Assembly (NCBI GenBank): GCA_011389535.1
Contig: JAABUE010000004.1
Span: 1-43,918 of the forward strand
Direction of reading: 5' to 3'
Length of the DNA: 43,918 nucleotides
DNA from: Anaerolineales bacterium
GTDB lineage: Bacteria; Chloroflexota; Anaerolineae; Anaerolineales; Villigracilaceae
Made by a program: the position numbers and the translations under genes. Below, one piece after another: positions 36,059 through 43,918 of the stretch. The notes beneath the pieces are model-generated. The model saw only the letters and a program-made list of their open reading frames with translations, was not told the origin of the DNA and ran no database searches. How positions within the stretch are numbered: the stretch's first letter is position 1; each line of letters starts with the position of its first letter.

Positions 36059-37420
36059 ATGAAAGTTGCTGCTGTCTTACTCGCTGCCGGACAAGGCACT
36101 CGTATGAAATCGAATTTGCCGAAGGTGCTGCATTCGTTGGCAGGCAAACCAATGCTCTGGCATACGCTGCAAGCCTTGAACCAGGCCGCCACCGAAAAGC
36201 CTGTTGTGATCGTTGGTCATGAAGCCTCGCAGGTGATCGAGTTTGTTGGCGATGCGGCAGACTGTGTCCTACAGGAGCCGCAACTGGGTACGGGCCATGC
36301 CGCTATGCAGGCCGGACCTGTGCTGGAGGGCAAATCGGATTATGTTATCGTCACTTATGCGGATATGCCCTTGTTGCGCGGCCAGGCTTTTCAGCAATTA
36401 GTAGAAACCCAGAAGAAGAATGGCGGCCCGATTTCCATGCTGACAGTTGTGGCCGAAGATCCGCGGGGGTTTGGCCGGATCGTGCGGAATGATGATGGTA
36501 CGGTGGCTGCTATTGTGGAGGAATACGTTGCTACCCCCGAGCAAAAGTCCATCAAGGAACTCAATGTGGGAGCCTATTGTTTCTCGGCAGATTGGCTGTG
36601 GGATGCGCTTGGCCGCATCCAGAAGAATCCCCACAAGGGCGAGTATTATCTGACTGATACAATTGAGCTGGCGGCCAGGGAAGGCCTGGCTGTGCAAGCA
36701 TTGATCCATGATGATTTGCTGGAAACGATCGGAATCAACACCCGAGTCCATCTTGCCGAGGCGGAAGCTGTCCTGCGCCGGCGCATTAACCAGGAACTGA
36801 TGCTGGCGGGTGTGACCATGATCGATCCCGACTCGACTTACGTCGAAGCAGGCGTTGCAATTGGCATGGATACGCTGGTGATGCCCAATACTTATATTCA
36901 GGGAAGTACAACCATCGGTGAGGGTTGTGAGATAGGACCCAACGCTCACATTCGCAACTCGCGGATCGGGAACAGGTGCAAAGTCTTTATGTCTGTCATG
37001 GAAAGCGCCCAGCTCGAAGATGACGTGGACGTCGGTCCCTTTGCCCGCTTGCGTAAAGGCGCCCACCTGATGGACCACGTCCACATGGGTAATTTTGGCG
37101 AAGTGAAGGACTCTACCCTGGGCCCCGGTGTCAAGATGGGACATTTCTCGTATATCGGCAATGCGACCATCGGCGCGAACACCAACATCGGCGCTGGTAC
37201 AATCACGTGTAACTTCGACGGTAAAAAGAAACATGCTACCGAAATCGGAGAAGATGTCTTTATCGGTTCAGATTCGATGCTGGTTGCGCCCTTGAAAATA
37301 GGGGATCGCTCGCGCACGGGCGCTGGCGCAGTGGTTACCAAAAACGTCCCGGAAGATACGCTTGTAGTGGGGATGCCGGCCCGGGCGATAAGAAAATTGG
37401 AGAAACATGATCCCGATTGA
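36059..37420 (+). CDS. glmU: Bifunctional UDP-N-acetylglucosamine pyrophosphorylase / glucosamine-1-phosphate N-acetyltransferase
   Basis: Makes UDP-GlcNAc for peptidoglycan and other glycans in two steps. The 453 residues carry an N-terminal uridylyltransferase domain (LLAAGQGTRM, LPKVLH, TGHAAMQA, YADMPLL) and a C-terminal left-handed beta-helix acetyltransferase (GPFARLRKGAHL, HFSYIGNATIGANTNIGAGTITCNFDGKKKH with the catalytic His region). Length matches GlmU. The ATG has an AGGAG site and overlaps no upstream gene. The CNNM gene overlaps its 3' end by 14 bases. Confidence 0.96.
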   Translation: MKVAAVLLAAGQGTRMKSNLPKVLHSLAGKPMLWHTLQALNQAATEKPVVIVGHEASQVIEFVGDAADCVLQEPQLGTGHAAMQAGPVLEGKSDYVIVTYADMPLLRGQAFQQLVETQKKNGGPISMLTVVAEDPRGFGRIVRNDDGTVAAIVEEYVATPEQKSIKELNVGAYCFSADWLWDALGRIQKNPHKGEYYLTDTIELAAREGLAVQALIHDDLLETIGINTRVHLAEAEAVLRRRINQELMLAGVTMIDPDSTYVEAGVAIGMDTLVMPNTYIQGSTTIGEGCEIGPNAHIRNSRIGNRCKVFMSVMESAQLEDDVDVGPFARLRKGAHLMDHVHMGNFGEVKDSTLGPGVKMGHFSYIGNATIGANTNIGAGTITCNFDGKKKHATEIGEDVFIGSDSMLVAPLKIGDRSRTGAGAVVTKNVPEDTLVVGMPARAIRKLEKHDPD

Positions 37421-38690
37421 ATGGGGTATCCCGCTTATTATTTTATTTGTAATCCTTGACCTGTTGATAGCCGCCTCGCGCGTGAGTTTGTTGAATTTGC
37501 GCCCGCTGCGCCTGCTCTCCCTGCGGGAACAATCCCCCGAAGCCGTGGACCGCATCCTGGCTTTGATCGAGGATACCCGCTTGCGCCCCACCCTGCGTTT
37601 CAGCCAGACAGCCACGCGCATCCTGCTCGCCGGGATTATTCTCTCTCTGGTTGGGCAGGCCGCGGTGGCGTCCCCCTTCGCGCTCGTCATCCTGCTGGCG
37701 ATCATCTTCCTGGTGGCATTACTTCTGATGGTCGTAGAGTTCACGGTCGAGGGCAATATCCTGCGTGAACCGGAACGCTGGAGTTTGCGCCTGGGGATGT
37801 TCACCCGCGGCCTGGTCTTCATCATGGCACCGCTGGTGTACTTGCCCGTTTTGCTGCTCAAATCCCAGTGGCCGGGCCCGGTGGCTGCGCAGATGACCGA
37901 GGATGAGCTTAGAATCTGGGTCGAATCGGAGCAGGAAGGGGGCGGCTTGGAGCGTGAAGAACGCCAGATGATCTATTCCATTTTCCACTTTGGAACTACA
38001 TTGGCGCGCGAGATCATGGTGCCGCGGATGGACATGCTGGCCTTCGAAGTTTCGACCCCGCTTGCAGAGGCGGCCAGTTCCTTTACGCGCTCCGGGCATT
38101 CGCGCGTCCCGGTGTATGAAAACGATATCGATAATATCATCGGCTTGCTATACGCCAAAGATCTTCTGCACGTGGTGCAAAATGGCCCGAACAAAGAAAG
38201 CATACGCGAGCTTCTACGCCCGGCCTATTTTGTCCCCGATACCAAAAAAGCCGATGCCTTGTTGACCGAGATGCAGGCGCAGCGCATCCACATGGCAATC
38301 GTGGTGGATGAATACGGCGGTGTGGCCGGTCTGGTGACGTTGGAAGACATCATCGAAGAGATCATCGGTGAGATCCAGGATGAATATGACCTCAGCGAGG
38401 AAGATCTGGTGCAGCAGGCTGGCCCGGATGAATATGTATTCCTCGGGCGCATCGATTTGGAAGATTTCAACGAAGTAATGGACAGCAGTATCCCCAAGGC
38501 CGAGTCAGACACGCTGGCCGGTTACCTGTATGACCATTTTGGGCGTGTCCCGCACGAGGGCGAATCGCTCCAGACCGATGGCCTGATCCTCACCGTTGAA
38601 CAAATCATCGGCCGGCGAATTCGCCGCGTGCGCGCCCAGCATATCCCTGCCGAGCAAAAAGGTGATAAAGAAAATGGTTCTAATGACTGA
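37407..38690 (+). CDS. CNNM/CorC-family membrane protein with CBS pair
   Basis: A 427-residue protein of the HlyC/CorC (UPF0053) family, thought to act in Mg2+ or other cation homeostasis. The N-terminal 140 residues hold about four hydrophobic segments, then comes a CBS pair (VPRMDMLAFEVSTPLAEA, HSRVPVYENDIDNIIGLLYAKDLL, and HMAIVVDEYGGVAGLVTLEDIIEEIIGEI) and a C-terminal CorC domain (EYVFLGRIDLEDFNEV, RIRRVRAQH). The old 'hemolysin' label has little support in this family. It overlaps glmU upstream and the cytidine deaminase gene downstream. Confidence 0.92.
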   Translation: MIPIEWGIPLIILFVILDLLIAASRVSLLNLRPLRLLSLREQSPEAVDRILALIEDTRLRPTLRFSQTATRILLAGIILSLVGQAAVASPFALVILLAIIFLVALLLMVVEFTVEGNILREPERWSLRLGMFTRGLVFIMAPLVYLPVLLLKSQWPGPVAAQMTEDELRIWVESEQEGGGLEREERQMIYSIFHFGTTLAREIMVPRMDMLAFEVSTPLAEAASSFTRSGHSRVPVYENDIDNIIGLLYAKDLLHVVQNGPNKESIRELLRPAYFVPDTKKADALLTEMQAQRIHMAIVVDEYGGVAGLVTLEDIIEEIIGEIQDEYDLSEEDLVQQAGPDEYVFLGRIDLEDFNEVMDSSIPKAESDTLAGYLYDHFGRVPHEGESLQTDGLILTVEQIIGRRIRRVRAQHIPAEQKGDKENGSND

Positions 38691-39087
38691 TGAAGAACGC
38701 CATAACCTGATCGAGCAAGCGAATGAAGCCCGCCGCTACGCTTATGCGCCTTATTCGAACTACCCGGTCGGCGCCGCCTTACGGACGAAATCCGGTAAGG
38801 TGTTCACCGGCGTCAACGTAGAAAATGCTGCCTATCCCACCAGTATGTGCGCCGAACGGACGGCGGTCTTCAAGGCCGTATCTGAGGGCGAGCATGAGTT
38901 CGATGCTATTGCTGTGGTGACAGATAACGGAGGTTCACCTTGTGGTTCCTGTCGCCAGGTGCTGGCCGAGTTTGGGCAGGATACGGCCGTGCTGATCGCG
39001 AATGGAGAAGGCGAATTGCTCCAGGAGACGACCGTGAAAGATCTGCTCCCGGGAGCCTTTACGCCGGAACAGCTAAAGAACAGATAA
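38674..39087 (+). CDS. cdd: Cytidine deaminase
   Basis: A 137-residue zinc enzyme that deaminates cytidine and deoxycytidine to uridines in pyrimidine salvage. The signature MCAERTAVFKA with the catalytic Glu and PCGSCRQVLAEF with two zinc cysteines are complete, as is the substrate loop VENAAYPTS. ATG at 38674 follows AAGGTGAT; an in-frame ATG at 38683 is the alternative. The start lies inside the end of the CNNM gene. Confidence 0.94.
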   Translation: MVLMTDEERHNLIEQANEARRYAYAPYSNYPVGAALRTKSGKVFTGVNVENAAYPTSMCAERTAVFKAVSEGEHEFDAIAVVTDNGGSPCGSCRQVLAEFGQDTAVLIANGEGELLQETTVKDLLPGAFTPEQLKNR

Positions 39088-39090
39088 TTA

Positions 39091-39157
39091 GAGACTGGAG
39101 AGCAGTGAGCAGCATCACTCTCCAGTCTCCAATCCCCAATTACCAATCCCCAATCCC
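39091..39157. repeat. 12-bp inverted repeat plus CCAATCCCCAAT direct repeats before recO
   Basis: GAGACTGGAGAG (39091-39102) and CTCTCCAGTCTC (39118-39129) are perfect arms. They are followed by two CCAATCCCCAAT units. The block fills the cdd-recO gap and ends four bases before the recO ATG. Confidence 0.7.
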
Positions 39158-39161
39158 TCTC

Positions 39162-39920
39162 ATGTCCGAATTCCGTTCCATCCGTGTTCACGCCATAATC
39201 CTCCGCCATGCGAATTGGGGCGAGGCTGACCGGCTGGTCACCCTGTACACACGCGAGCAGGGTAAGATGCGCGCGATTGCCAAAGGCGCGCGCAAGATTA
39301 CCTCGCGCAAGGCCGGGCATCTTGAGCCTTTTACACAAGTGAAGCTACAGCTCGCGCGCGGCCGCGATTTGTTCATCGTTACACAGGCTGATACGCTGGA
39401 CGCTTACCAGCCCCTGCGCGAAAATTTGGTGCTGACCGGTTATGCCTCCTACCTGGTCGAATTGCTCGACCGATTCGTTTATGAAGAGGGAAGCGCGAAC
39501 CCAACCCTCTTCCGCCTGCTGGCCGATTCGCTCAAGCGGCTTGCTGATGGAGAAGATACCTGGCTGGCCGTCCGCTATTATGAGATACGTCTGCTGGACT
39601 TTCTCGGTTTTCGGCCGCAATTGTTAAAGTGCGCCAACTGCGGGCGCGAAATCAAGCCTGAAGACCAGTTCTTCTCTTTTTCTTTAGGAGGAGTTGTCTG
39701 TCTACGTTGCGGGCAGGGGTTACCTCACCTGAAGTCCATTTCGGTGGAGACTCTCAAGTACTTGCGGCACTTCCAACGTTCCAGTTATGGAGAGGCCGCT
39801 CGTGCGCGACCCAGTGCCGAGGTCCGGGCTGAGACGGAAAATCTGATGCAGGCTTACTTTACATACCTGCTCGAACGAGAACTGAATTCCCCCGGTTTCC
39901 TCAAAAGCGTCAGGGCTTGA
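39162..39920 (+). CDS. recO: DNA repair protein RecO
   Basis: A 252-residue mediator that loads RecA on SSB-coated DNA and anneals strands in the RecFOR pathway. It has an N-terminal OB fold (AIILRHANWGEADRLVTLYTREQGKMRAIAKGARK) and a helical part with a zinc site (Cys157, Cys160, Cys180, Cys183). Length is normal. No Shine-Dalgarno is present: the ATG follows a repeat tract ending AATCCCTCTC. Its last 11 bases overlap the 3' end of the convergent flavoprotein gene. Confidence 0.93.
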   Translation: MSEFRSIRVHAIILRHANWGEADRLVTLYTREQGKMRAIAKGARKITSRKAGHLEPFTQVKLQLARGRDLFIVTQADTLDAYQPLRENLVLTGYASYLVELLDRFVYEEGSANPTLFRLLADSLKRLADGEDTWLAVRYYEIRLLDFLGFRPQLLKCANCGREIKPEDQFFSFSLGGVVCLRCGQGLPHLKSISVETLKYLRHFQRSSYGEAARARPSAEVRAETENLMQAYFTYLLERELNSPGFLKSVRA

Positions 39921-41142
39921 GACGCTTCCCCCAATTTAAAACAAATACCCAGGCGAAAGCCAGGATGACGGGTTTCCAAAAACGCCAGAACCACTTCTGG
40001 AACCAGGCCCAGTGCAGTCGGTACAGGATTTTGGTGATAGCCCAGCGCACGAACAGGGTCTGACCGAGCGCGCTGCGGTTAAGCCTGCGCCTGTAACCGC
40101 TAAATGAGAAGTCGCCTGTACTGAAAGCTTCTACCAGTTCCCCTGCTGCCACTTTCCCGTACCCGAGAGCCATGCTGATGCCTTCGCCGAAGATCCCGTC
40201 GGCGCCGACCGCGTCTCCTACGAGCAGCACGCGCGGGACCGAGACCGGGTTGCGCGGGCTGTACCAGCGGATCGGGTGTCCCTTGAGTTCGTGCTGGCTC
40301 AGGTCGAAGCCATGGCGGGCCATCTCCTCAGCTAACGGCTCTTTCAACGCCGGGCGTCCCTTGTGCGCCAGTAGATTGGTGTCGTAAATCCCCCAGCAGC
40401 GCATCGACTGTCCGTTGACCTGGGTAGGAAAATCCCAGGTATAACCGGCGATCCCGGCGGGGACGGGGAAGAAGTCGAAATAAGCATGGCGCGTGTCATT
40501 GCGAGGAGCGGCGGAGCCGCGACGTGGCAATCCCCCGTTTGTGAGGAGATTGCCACGCTCACTTCGTTCGCTCGCAATGACATCAGCCTGCGGGGTGAGC
40601 ACCTCCAACAACCTGGCCGTATGGACCGGCGCATCCGGGAAAATACAGCGACGTGCCACGCCGTTCGAACCGTCGGCGCCGACGACAGCCTGCGCCCGGA
40701 AATCTCCCTGGTCCGTAATAACAGTCACGCCATCGGCATCTGGGCGAACACCTCTGACCGTTACTCCTTCTCTAATCTCTATTCCTCTAGTCTCTGCTTT
40801 TTCCGCCAGCCAGGCATCGAACTCGTCGCGGCGGATGATGCGCAGGGTATGGCGTTTCGGTAGAGAGACCGTCAGCCCTTTGCCTCCAAAATCCAAATGC
40901 ACCGCAGGAGCGTCCACGTGCGGGATCTCGCTCACATCCAGGCCCAGGCCTGCGAGGATCACTTCCGCGTCGGCTACCAGCCCTCCGGCGCAAAGCTTGG
41001 GGCGTGGATAATGTCCTTTTTCCAGGAGCAGGGTGCGGCGGGATAGTTGCGGGGCAAGCTGGTGGAGGTGGAGCGCGGTCGAGAGTCCGGCAGGCCCGCC
41101 GCCGAGGATAAGAATGTCGTAAGTCGGTGTGCCATAATCCAT
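39910..41142 (-). CDS. Geranylgeranyl reductase-like FAD-dependent oxidoreductase with in-frame repeat insertion
   Basis: A 410-residue flavoprotein. The FAD-binding GGGPAG is at 13-18, CAGGLV matches the geranylgeranyl reductase loop, and the GDAVGADGIFGEG motif near the C-terminal third is the second FAD contact. The family saturates isoprenoid double bonds, as in archaeal lipids, chlorophyll side chains or quinones. Residues 188-216 are encoded by an 87-bp palindromic repeat (VIASERSERGNLLT...) and are not part of the fold. The C-terminal 40 residues (WFQKWFWRFWKPVILAFAWVF) would attach it to the membrane. Activity is unverified given the insertion. Confidence 0.85.
   Translation of the reverse strand: MDYGTPTYDILILGGGPAGLSTALHLHQLAPQLSRRTLLLEKGHYPRPKLCAGGLVADAEVILAGLGLDVSEIPHVDAPAVHLDFGGKGLTVSLPKRHTLRIIRRDEFDAWLAEKAETRGIEIREGVTVRGVRPDADGVTVITDQGDFRAQAVVGADGSNGVARRCIFPDAPVHTARLLEVLTPQADVIASERSERGNLLTNGGLPRRGSAAPRNDTRHAYFDFFPVPAGIAGYTWDFPTQVNGQSMRCWGIYDTNLLAHKGRPALKEPLAEEMARHGFDLSQHELKGHPIRWYSPRNPVSVPRVLLVGDAVGADGIFGEGISMALGYGKVAAGELVEAFSTGDFSFSGYRRRLNRSALGQTLFVRWAITKILYRLHWAWFQKWFWRFWKPVILAFAWVFVLNWGKRLKP
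40495..40581. repeat. 87-bp palindromic repeat inside the flavoprotein CDS
   Basis: Outer arms GTCATTGCGAG and CTCGCAATGAC are a perfect 11-bp inverted repeat; inner arms GTGGCAATC and GATTGCCAC are perfect too. At exactly 87 bases it adds 29 codons without a stop in the minus-strand reading frame. The same type of ends occur at the intergenic 17469-17680 block and in weaker form at 11201-11320. Confidence 0.85.
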
Positions 41143-41222
41143 AATTTTAAATTACCCTGTAACCGGGCTTCGCCTGTGCTCCTCTTTTCGGGGATAACGT
41201 CGCTCCGCCCAGCCACAAGCAT

Positions 41223-42590
41223 CTACATATACGTCCCGGACCAGGCCTCGAAGTTGCGGCCTTCGCGCTCGTCATCTTTGTAGAAGGTCAGGTAGGTGAG
41301 CGCCTGGTAGGGCAGGAATTTCTGCTCAAGCGGGTTCTTGATGGTGAGATCAAAGTAGGAGTGCCAGGTGCCGGAGTTGAGATAGACCTGGCTCTCGGGA
41401 TAGGGAGGCCGGCCTTCGGCATCCAGGGAAACGATTTCATGATGGTGGGTATGACCATAAACAATGTAGCGGGCAGAGCCGTCTAAGAAGCTGGGCTCGT
41501 TCAGCGCGTGACCGGAAAAGGAAAGGTTATCCCTCCATAGCTTCTCATGGATCCACATGACCAGGTCGTTGATGGTATTGAAAGAGGCGCGTCGCGAAAT
41601 CTTGACGATGATCTCCAATACATCGACGATATCAAACTTGAAGGTTTTATCGGCCTGGCGGACGATGGGCAGTTGCAGGAACTCGTCGCACAGGTCATCC
41701 CAGACCCTTTTGAGCTCGCTCTCGAGCGCGGCGCTCCCCGCGTGACGCTTGAGCTGCCCGCTGATCCAAAGAGGAGCAGCCAGCACCGGGCGGATGTTGA
41801 CCAGGCGGCGCAGGCTGTCCACCAGCGCGGGGGGGATTTCGTTGCCAAAGCGTTTCTGTACGGCGAGCGGGTAGCGGTTGAACACTTCCATGGTGAGCGC
41901 GTCGCCCAGGGTGGCATGGTCCCGGCCTTTCTCGCGGTTGTAGTTGAAATTGTCGAAGCAGTCGCCATGGCGGCCGTAGACTTTGTGCTGACTGAAGATC
42001 TCGTGCAGCGCCGGGGATTCTTCTAGGCGGTAGGGAAACGGGGAGCCGGCGTTGCTCAGACCCATGGCTGCGATGACCTCCCGGCGGATCTGATCAAAGT
42101 TTTCACCGGGCAGGTGGTAATACCAGTCGTGGTTGCCGGCCATGTAGTGGATGTTGACCTTAACCGGAAGCCGCGCCCGGGTATTGAGATTGGGCCCGTG
42201 CTTCCAGTTGGCAGGACGGACTTTGACCGCTTCGCCGCTGGCAAGCTGGCGCAGCACACCGACCGATTCTTTGTTTTCCGCGAGGATTGCCAGGGTAACC
42301 TCGCGCAGTTTTGCTGCGTAGCCGGGATCGGTCCAATCCGTCCACGGCAGGACAATGTGCGGGTCTACGGGTTTAGAGCTCAGCCAGCGCGTGGAATGGA
42401 GCGGGTCTAAAATATCGCCCATCAACACCAGGTCGATGCTTTCGATCGGACGGAAGCTGCCATCCTGCCGGAAGGAGGCGAAATGAGCAGTCTCATTGAG
42501 GCGGCTGGCAAACAATTCAAAGGCGACCGGTGAAATGGACGCGGCTGTGGTCCCATCGCCAAGATGAACGTCGCTGATGATGATTAGCAT
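41223..42590 (-). CDS. Metallophosphoesterase
   Basis: A 455-residue calcineurin-like phosphoesterase. The dimetal motifs are Asp7 and His9 (SDVHLGDG), MGDILDPL, AGNHDW, and a C-terminal VYGHTHHHE. The region between GNHD and GHTH is much longer than in small phosphatases and includes a helical insert of about 170 residues, so substrate cannot be read off. GGAG lies six bases before the ATG. It is 80 bases upstream of the flavoprotein on the same strand. Confidence 0.9.
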   Translation of the reverse strand: MLIIISDVHLGDGTTAASISPVAFELFASRLNETAHFASFRQDGSFRPIESIDLVLMGDILDPLHSTRWLSSKPVDPHIVLPWTDWTDPGYAAKLREVTLAILAENKESVGVLRQLASGEAVKVRPANWKHGPNLNTRARLPVKVNIHYMAGNHDWYYHLPGENFDQIRREVIAAMGLSNAGSPFPYRLEESPALHEIFSQHKVYGRHGDCFDNFNYNREKGRDHATLGDALTMEVFNRYPLAVQKRFGNEIPPALVDSLRRLVNIRPVLAAPLWISGQLKRHAGSAALESELKRVWDDLCDEFLQLPIVRQADKTFKFDIVDVLEIIVKISRRASFNTINDLVMWIHEKLWRDNLSFSGHALNEPSFLDGSARYIVYGHTHHHEIVSLDAEGRPPYPESQVYLNSGTWHSYFDLTIKNPLEQKFLPYQALTYLTFYKDDEREGRNFEAWSGTYM

Positions 42591-42886
42591 AACAAGCTCC
42601 GTAAAGTCACTCTATTTCTCAATTTTATCATCCCACATTCCGTACTTAATCCTACTGCACGGGTGTGGAAGAGAGATCCAATTCACAACAGTTCTGGGTT
42701 CTCTACGGTCACAAGTTAAGCCTTCTCGGTCATGAAAAAGGTGCAGTTTGTGACCACGCTGGGTATAGCAGGAGATTCTTAAAGGCAATTTTACTAAAAT
42801 GGTATAAAATAAGACCAGGAATATCTTTTATTGTCAGATAAGATGCAGTTGCATTTTTCTAGCCGCCATGCAATAAGGAGGAAAGT
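42591..42886. other. AT-rich intergenic region
   Basis: About 296 bases between the divergent phosphoesterase and STAS genes, clearly richer in A/T than the flanks. A weak TATAAA stands near 42805 without a convincing -35. No gene, repeat or hairpin of merit was seen. It must carry both promoters. Confidence 0.5.
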
Positions 42887-43270
42887 ATGCTTTCAGACTT
42901 GAAAAATTCTGTCGAGAAGGTGGAGGGGAAGGTGCCCGTCACCATCTTCCATTTGCGCGGCTGGCTGGACGCGCAAAGCGAAAGCGATTTTGTGAACTGG
43001 GCCAGTGAAGCCTACGAGCAGGGCACCCGGTACCTCTTGCTTGACCTGAGCGAACTGGATACGCTGACCAGCGCGGGGATGCGGGCTATCCAAAAAGTAT
43101 ATAAAATGTATACTACCTCAGGCGCGGACAAGGAGTCTGCGCACCTCAAAATGGCCAGCGCGCCGCCGCCGGTCTACCATGCGCTCAAGATCACCGGTTT
43201 CCTGAAAAGCATTCCGATGTATGAGTCGGTCAAATCTGCGCTTGATTCGTTCAAGGAATCACCAGCTTAG
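42887..43270 (+). CDS. STAS-domain protein (anti-sigma factor antagonist-like)
   Basis: A 127-residue STAS protein, paralogue of the one at 588-986: TIFHLRGWLDAQSE, LLLDLSELDTL, TSAGMRAIQKVYKMY and the shared C-terminal GFLKSIPMYESVKSALDSF. Ser62 in TSAG is the likely phosphosite. It lacks the acidic insertion of its relative. AAGGAGG lies six bases before the ATG. It ends in its own terminator and is followed by a lipoprotein gene with a formylglycine-enzyme-like domain. Confidence 0.88.
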   Translation: MLSDLKNSVEKVEGKVPVTIFHLRGWLDAQSESDFVNWASEAYEQGTRYLLLDLSELDTLTSAGMRAIQKVYKMYTTSGADKESAHLKMASAPPPVYHALKITGFLKSIPMYESVKSALDSFKESPA

Positions 43271-43302
43271 CATACCAAAGCGCACCCGCACACATTTTGC
43301 AG

Positions 43303-43335
43303 AAGAGACCACTCCGGCGGTCTCTTTTCTGTTTT
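43303..43335 (+). terminator. Intrinsic terminator after the STAS gene
   Basis: AAGAGACC and GGTCTCTT pair perfectly around an eight-base loop and are followed by TTCTGTTTT. Confidence 0.75.
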
Positions 43336-43384
43336 ATAATTTTTAACGCATGAACGGCGAAGAGTTGGTTTAGAGGTGTGGATG

Positions 43385-43918
43385 ATGCTTGCGAAATTGA
43401 CATTGCTTCTCCTGCTCCAGTTGGGCTGGATCTTGGCAGCCTGTGGGAGCGGTCCGGAGACGGTTCCCGAGGCCCCGGTTGTGACCCCGCTGGCAGAGAC
43501 GCCAAAAACTGGCACTGAAATTACGGATGGCCAAAGCGTGAAAATGGTGTTCGTGCCCGCGGGAGAATTCTTGATGGGCAGTGAGACAGGTGACGTCGAT
43601 GAGAGACCTGTCCACAGCGTTTATCTGGATGCGTTCTATATCGATATGTATGAGGTGACCAATGCCCGCTACAGACTGTGTGTGGACGCCGGAGTCTGCC
43701 TGCCGCCTGCGATGAATGGTTCTTCCACCCGGATAAGTTACTACGATGACCCTGCTTTCGACGATTACCCGGTGATGTACGTCGGTTGGGAAATGGCTCA
43801 GAATTACTGCGCCTGGCGCGGAGTGGAGCTGCCCACCGAAGCCCAGTGGGAGAAGGCTGCCCGTGGCGCGGATGGGCGCACCTATCCCTGGGGAGAAGGG
43901 ATCGATTGCCAGCGCGCC
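43385..43918 (+). CDS. Lipoprotein with formylglycine-generating enzyme (SUMF1)-like domain, partial
   Basis: Open to the end of the window, 178 codons visible. A signal peptide ends in the lipobox LAAC, then a short Pro/Thr linker, then the SUMF1/FGE-sulfatase fold: [57 protein letters not shown] and [13 protein letters not shown]. In this family some members oxidise a sulfatase cysteine to formylglycine; many bacterial lipoprotein members lack the catalytic cysteines, which lie beyond the cut here. ATG 43385 fits an AGAGG site better than ATG 43382. No sulfatase is in the window. Confidence 0.85.
   Translation, partial: MLAKLTLLLLLQLGWILAACGSGPETVPEAPVVTPLAETPKTGTEITDGQSVKMVFVPAGEFLMGSETGDVDERPVHSVYLDAFYIDMYEVTNARYRLCVDAGVCLPPAMNGSSTRISYYDDPAFDDYPVMYVGWEMAQNYCAWRGVELPTEAQWEKAARGADGRTYPWGEGIDCQRA

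Noticed and set aside
39129-39157. CRISPR or iteron interpretation of CCAATCCCCAAT units
   Set aside because: Only two units a few bases apart and no replication genes.
40495-40581. Frameshift or pseudogene reading of the flavoprotein
   Set aside because: The element keeps frame and adds no stop; both conserved halves remain in one reading frame.

Overview
The window looks like a chromosomal segment of a Chloroflexota bacterium, most probably class Anaerolineae. This is inferred from the gene families and style, not from a marker gene. Pointers are the many lipoproteins with Thr/Pro-rich linkers after an [A/S/G]-C lipobox, the large family-5 peptide ABC locus, split riboflavin genes, and frequent dispersed palindromic repeats between genes. 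No phage, plasmid, CRISPR, rRNA or transposase gene was seen.

Left part (1-5.6 kb, minus strand): a NUDIX hydrolase, a STAS-domain protein, then a tight M1 aminopeptidase - RibD-C-like reductase - GTP cyclohydrolase II - SDR operon. A degV remnant follows, with a MITE-like inverted-repeat element beside it. From 5.7 to 11.2 kb on the plus strand, a good promoter precedes lysine 2,3-aminomutase (kamA), four tandem paralogous lipoproteins with NBR1/FW-like Ig domains, and an aldo/keto reductase.

11.4-20.8 kb (minus strand) is mostly housekeeping: class I aminotransferase, a small unknown protein, sugar-phosphate nucleotidyltransferase, M3 oligopeptidase, O-methyltransferase, aldo/keto reductase, NUDIX, UvrD/PcrA helicase and an MscL channel with a C-terminal four-cysteine tail.

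21.0-34.7 kb (plus strand) is a large peptide-type ABC transporter locus: OppD-OppF, binding protein, two permeases, a membrane-anchored c-type cytochrome, two more divergent binding proteins (one with a coiled-coil insertion), then a second OppD-OppF pair behind its own extended -10 promoter. Strong hairpins separate the first binding protein from the permeases and the third binding protein from the second ATPase pair. A response regulator follows.

35.8-43.9 kb: tRNA-Gln(UUG) with promoter and terminator, then glmU - CNNM/CBS protein - cytidine deaminase - recO on plus. A geranylgeranyl-reductase-like flavoprotein and a metallophosphoesterase lie on minus. A second STAS protein and the start of a formylglycine-generating-enzyme-like lipoprotein, cut by the window end, are on plus.

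The most unusual signals are repeats that enter genes: an 87-bp palindromic element inserted exactly in frame (29 codons) in the flavoprotein gene, a repeat-like tail on the RibD-C protein, and repeat-borne leaders directly before uvrD and recO. The lipoprotein array and the lopsided ABC locus with an embedded cytochrome are the best candidates for an uncharacterised system.
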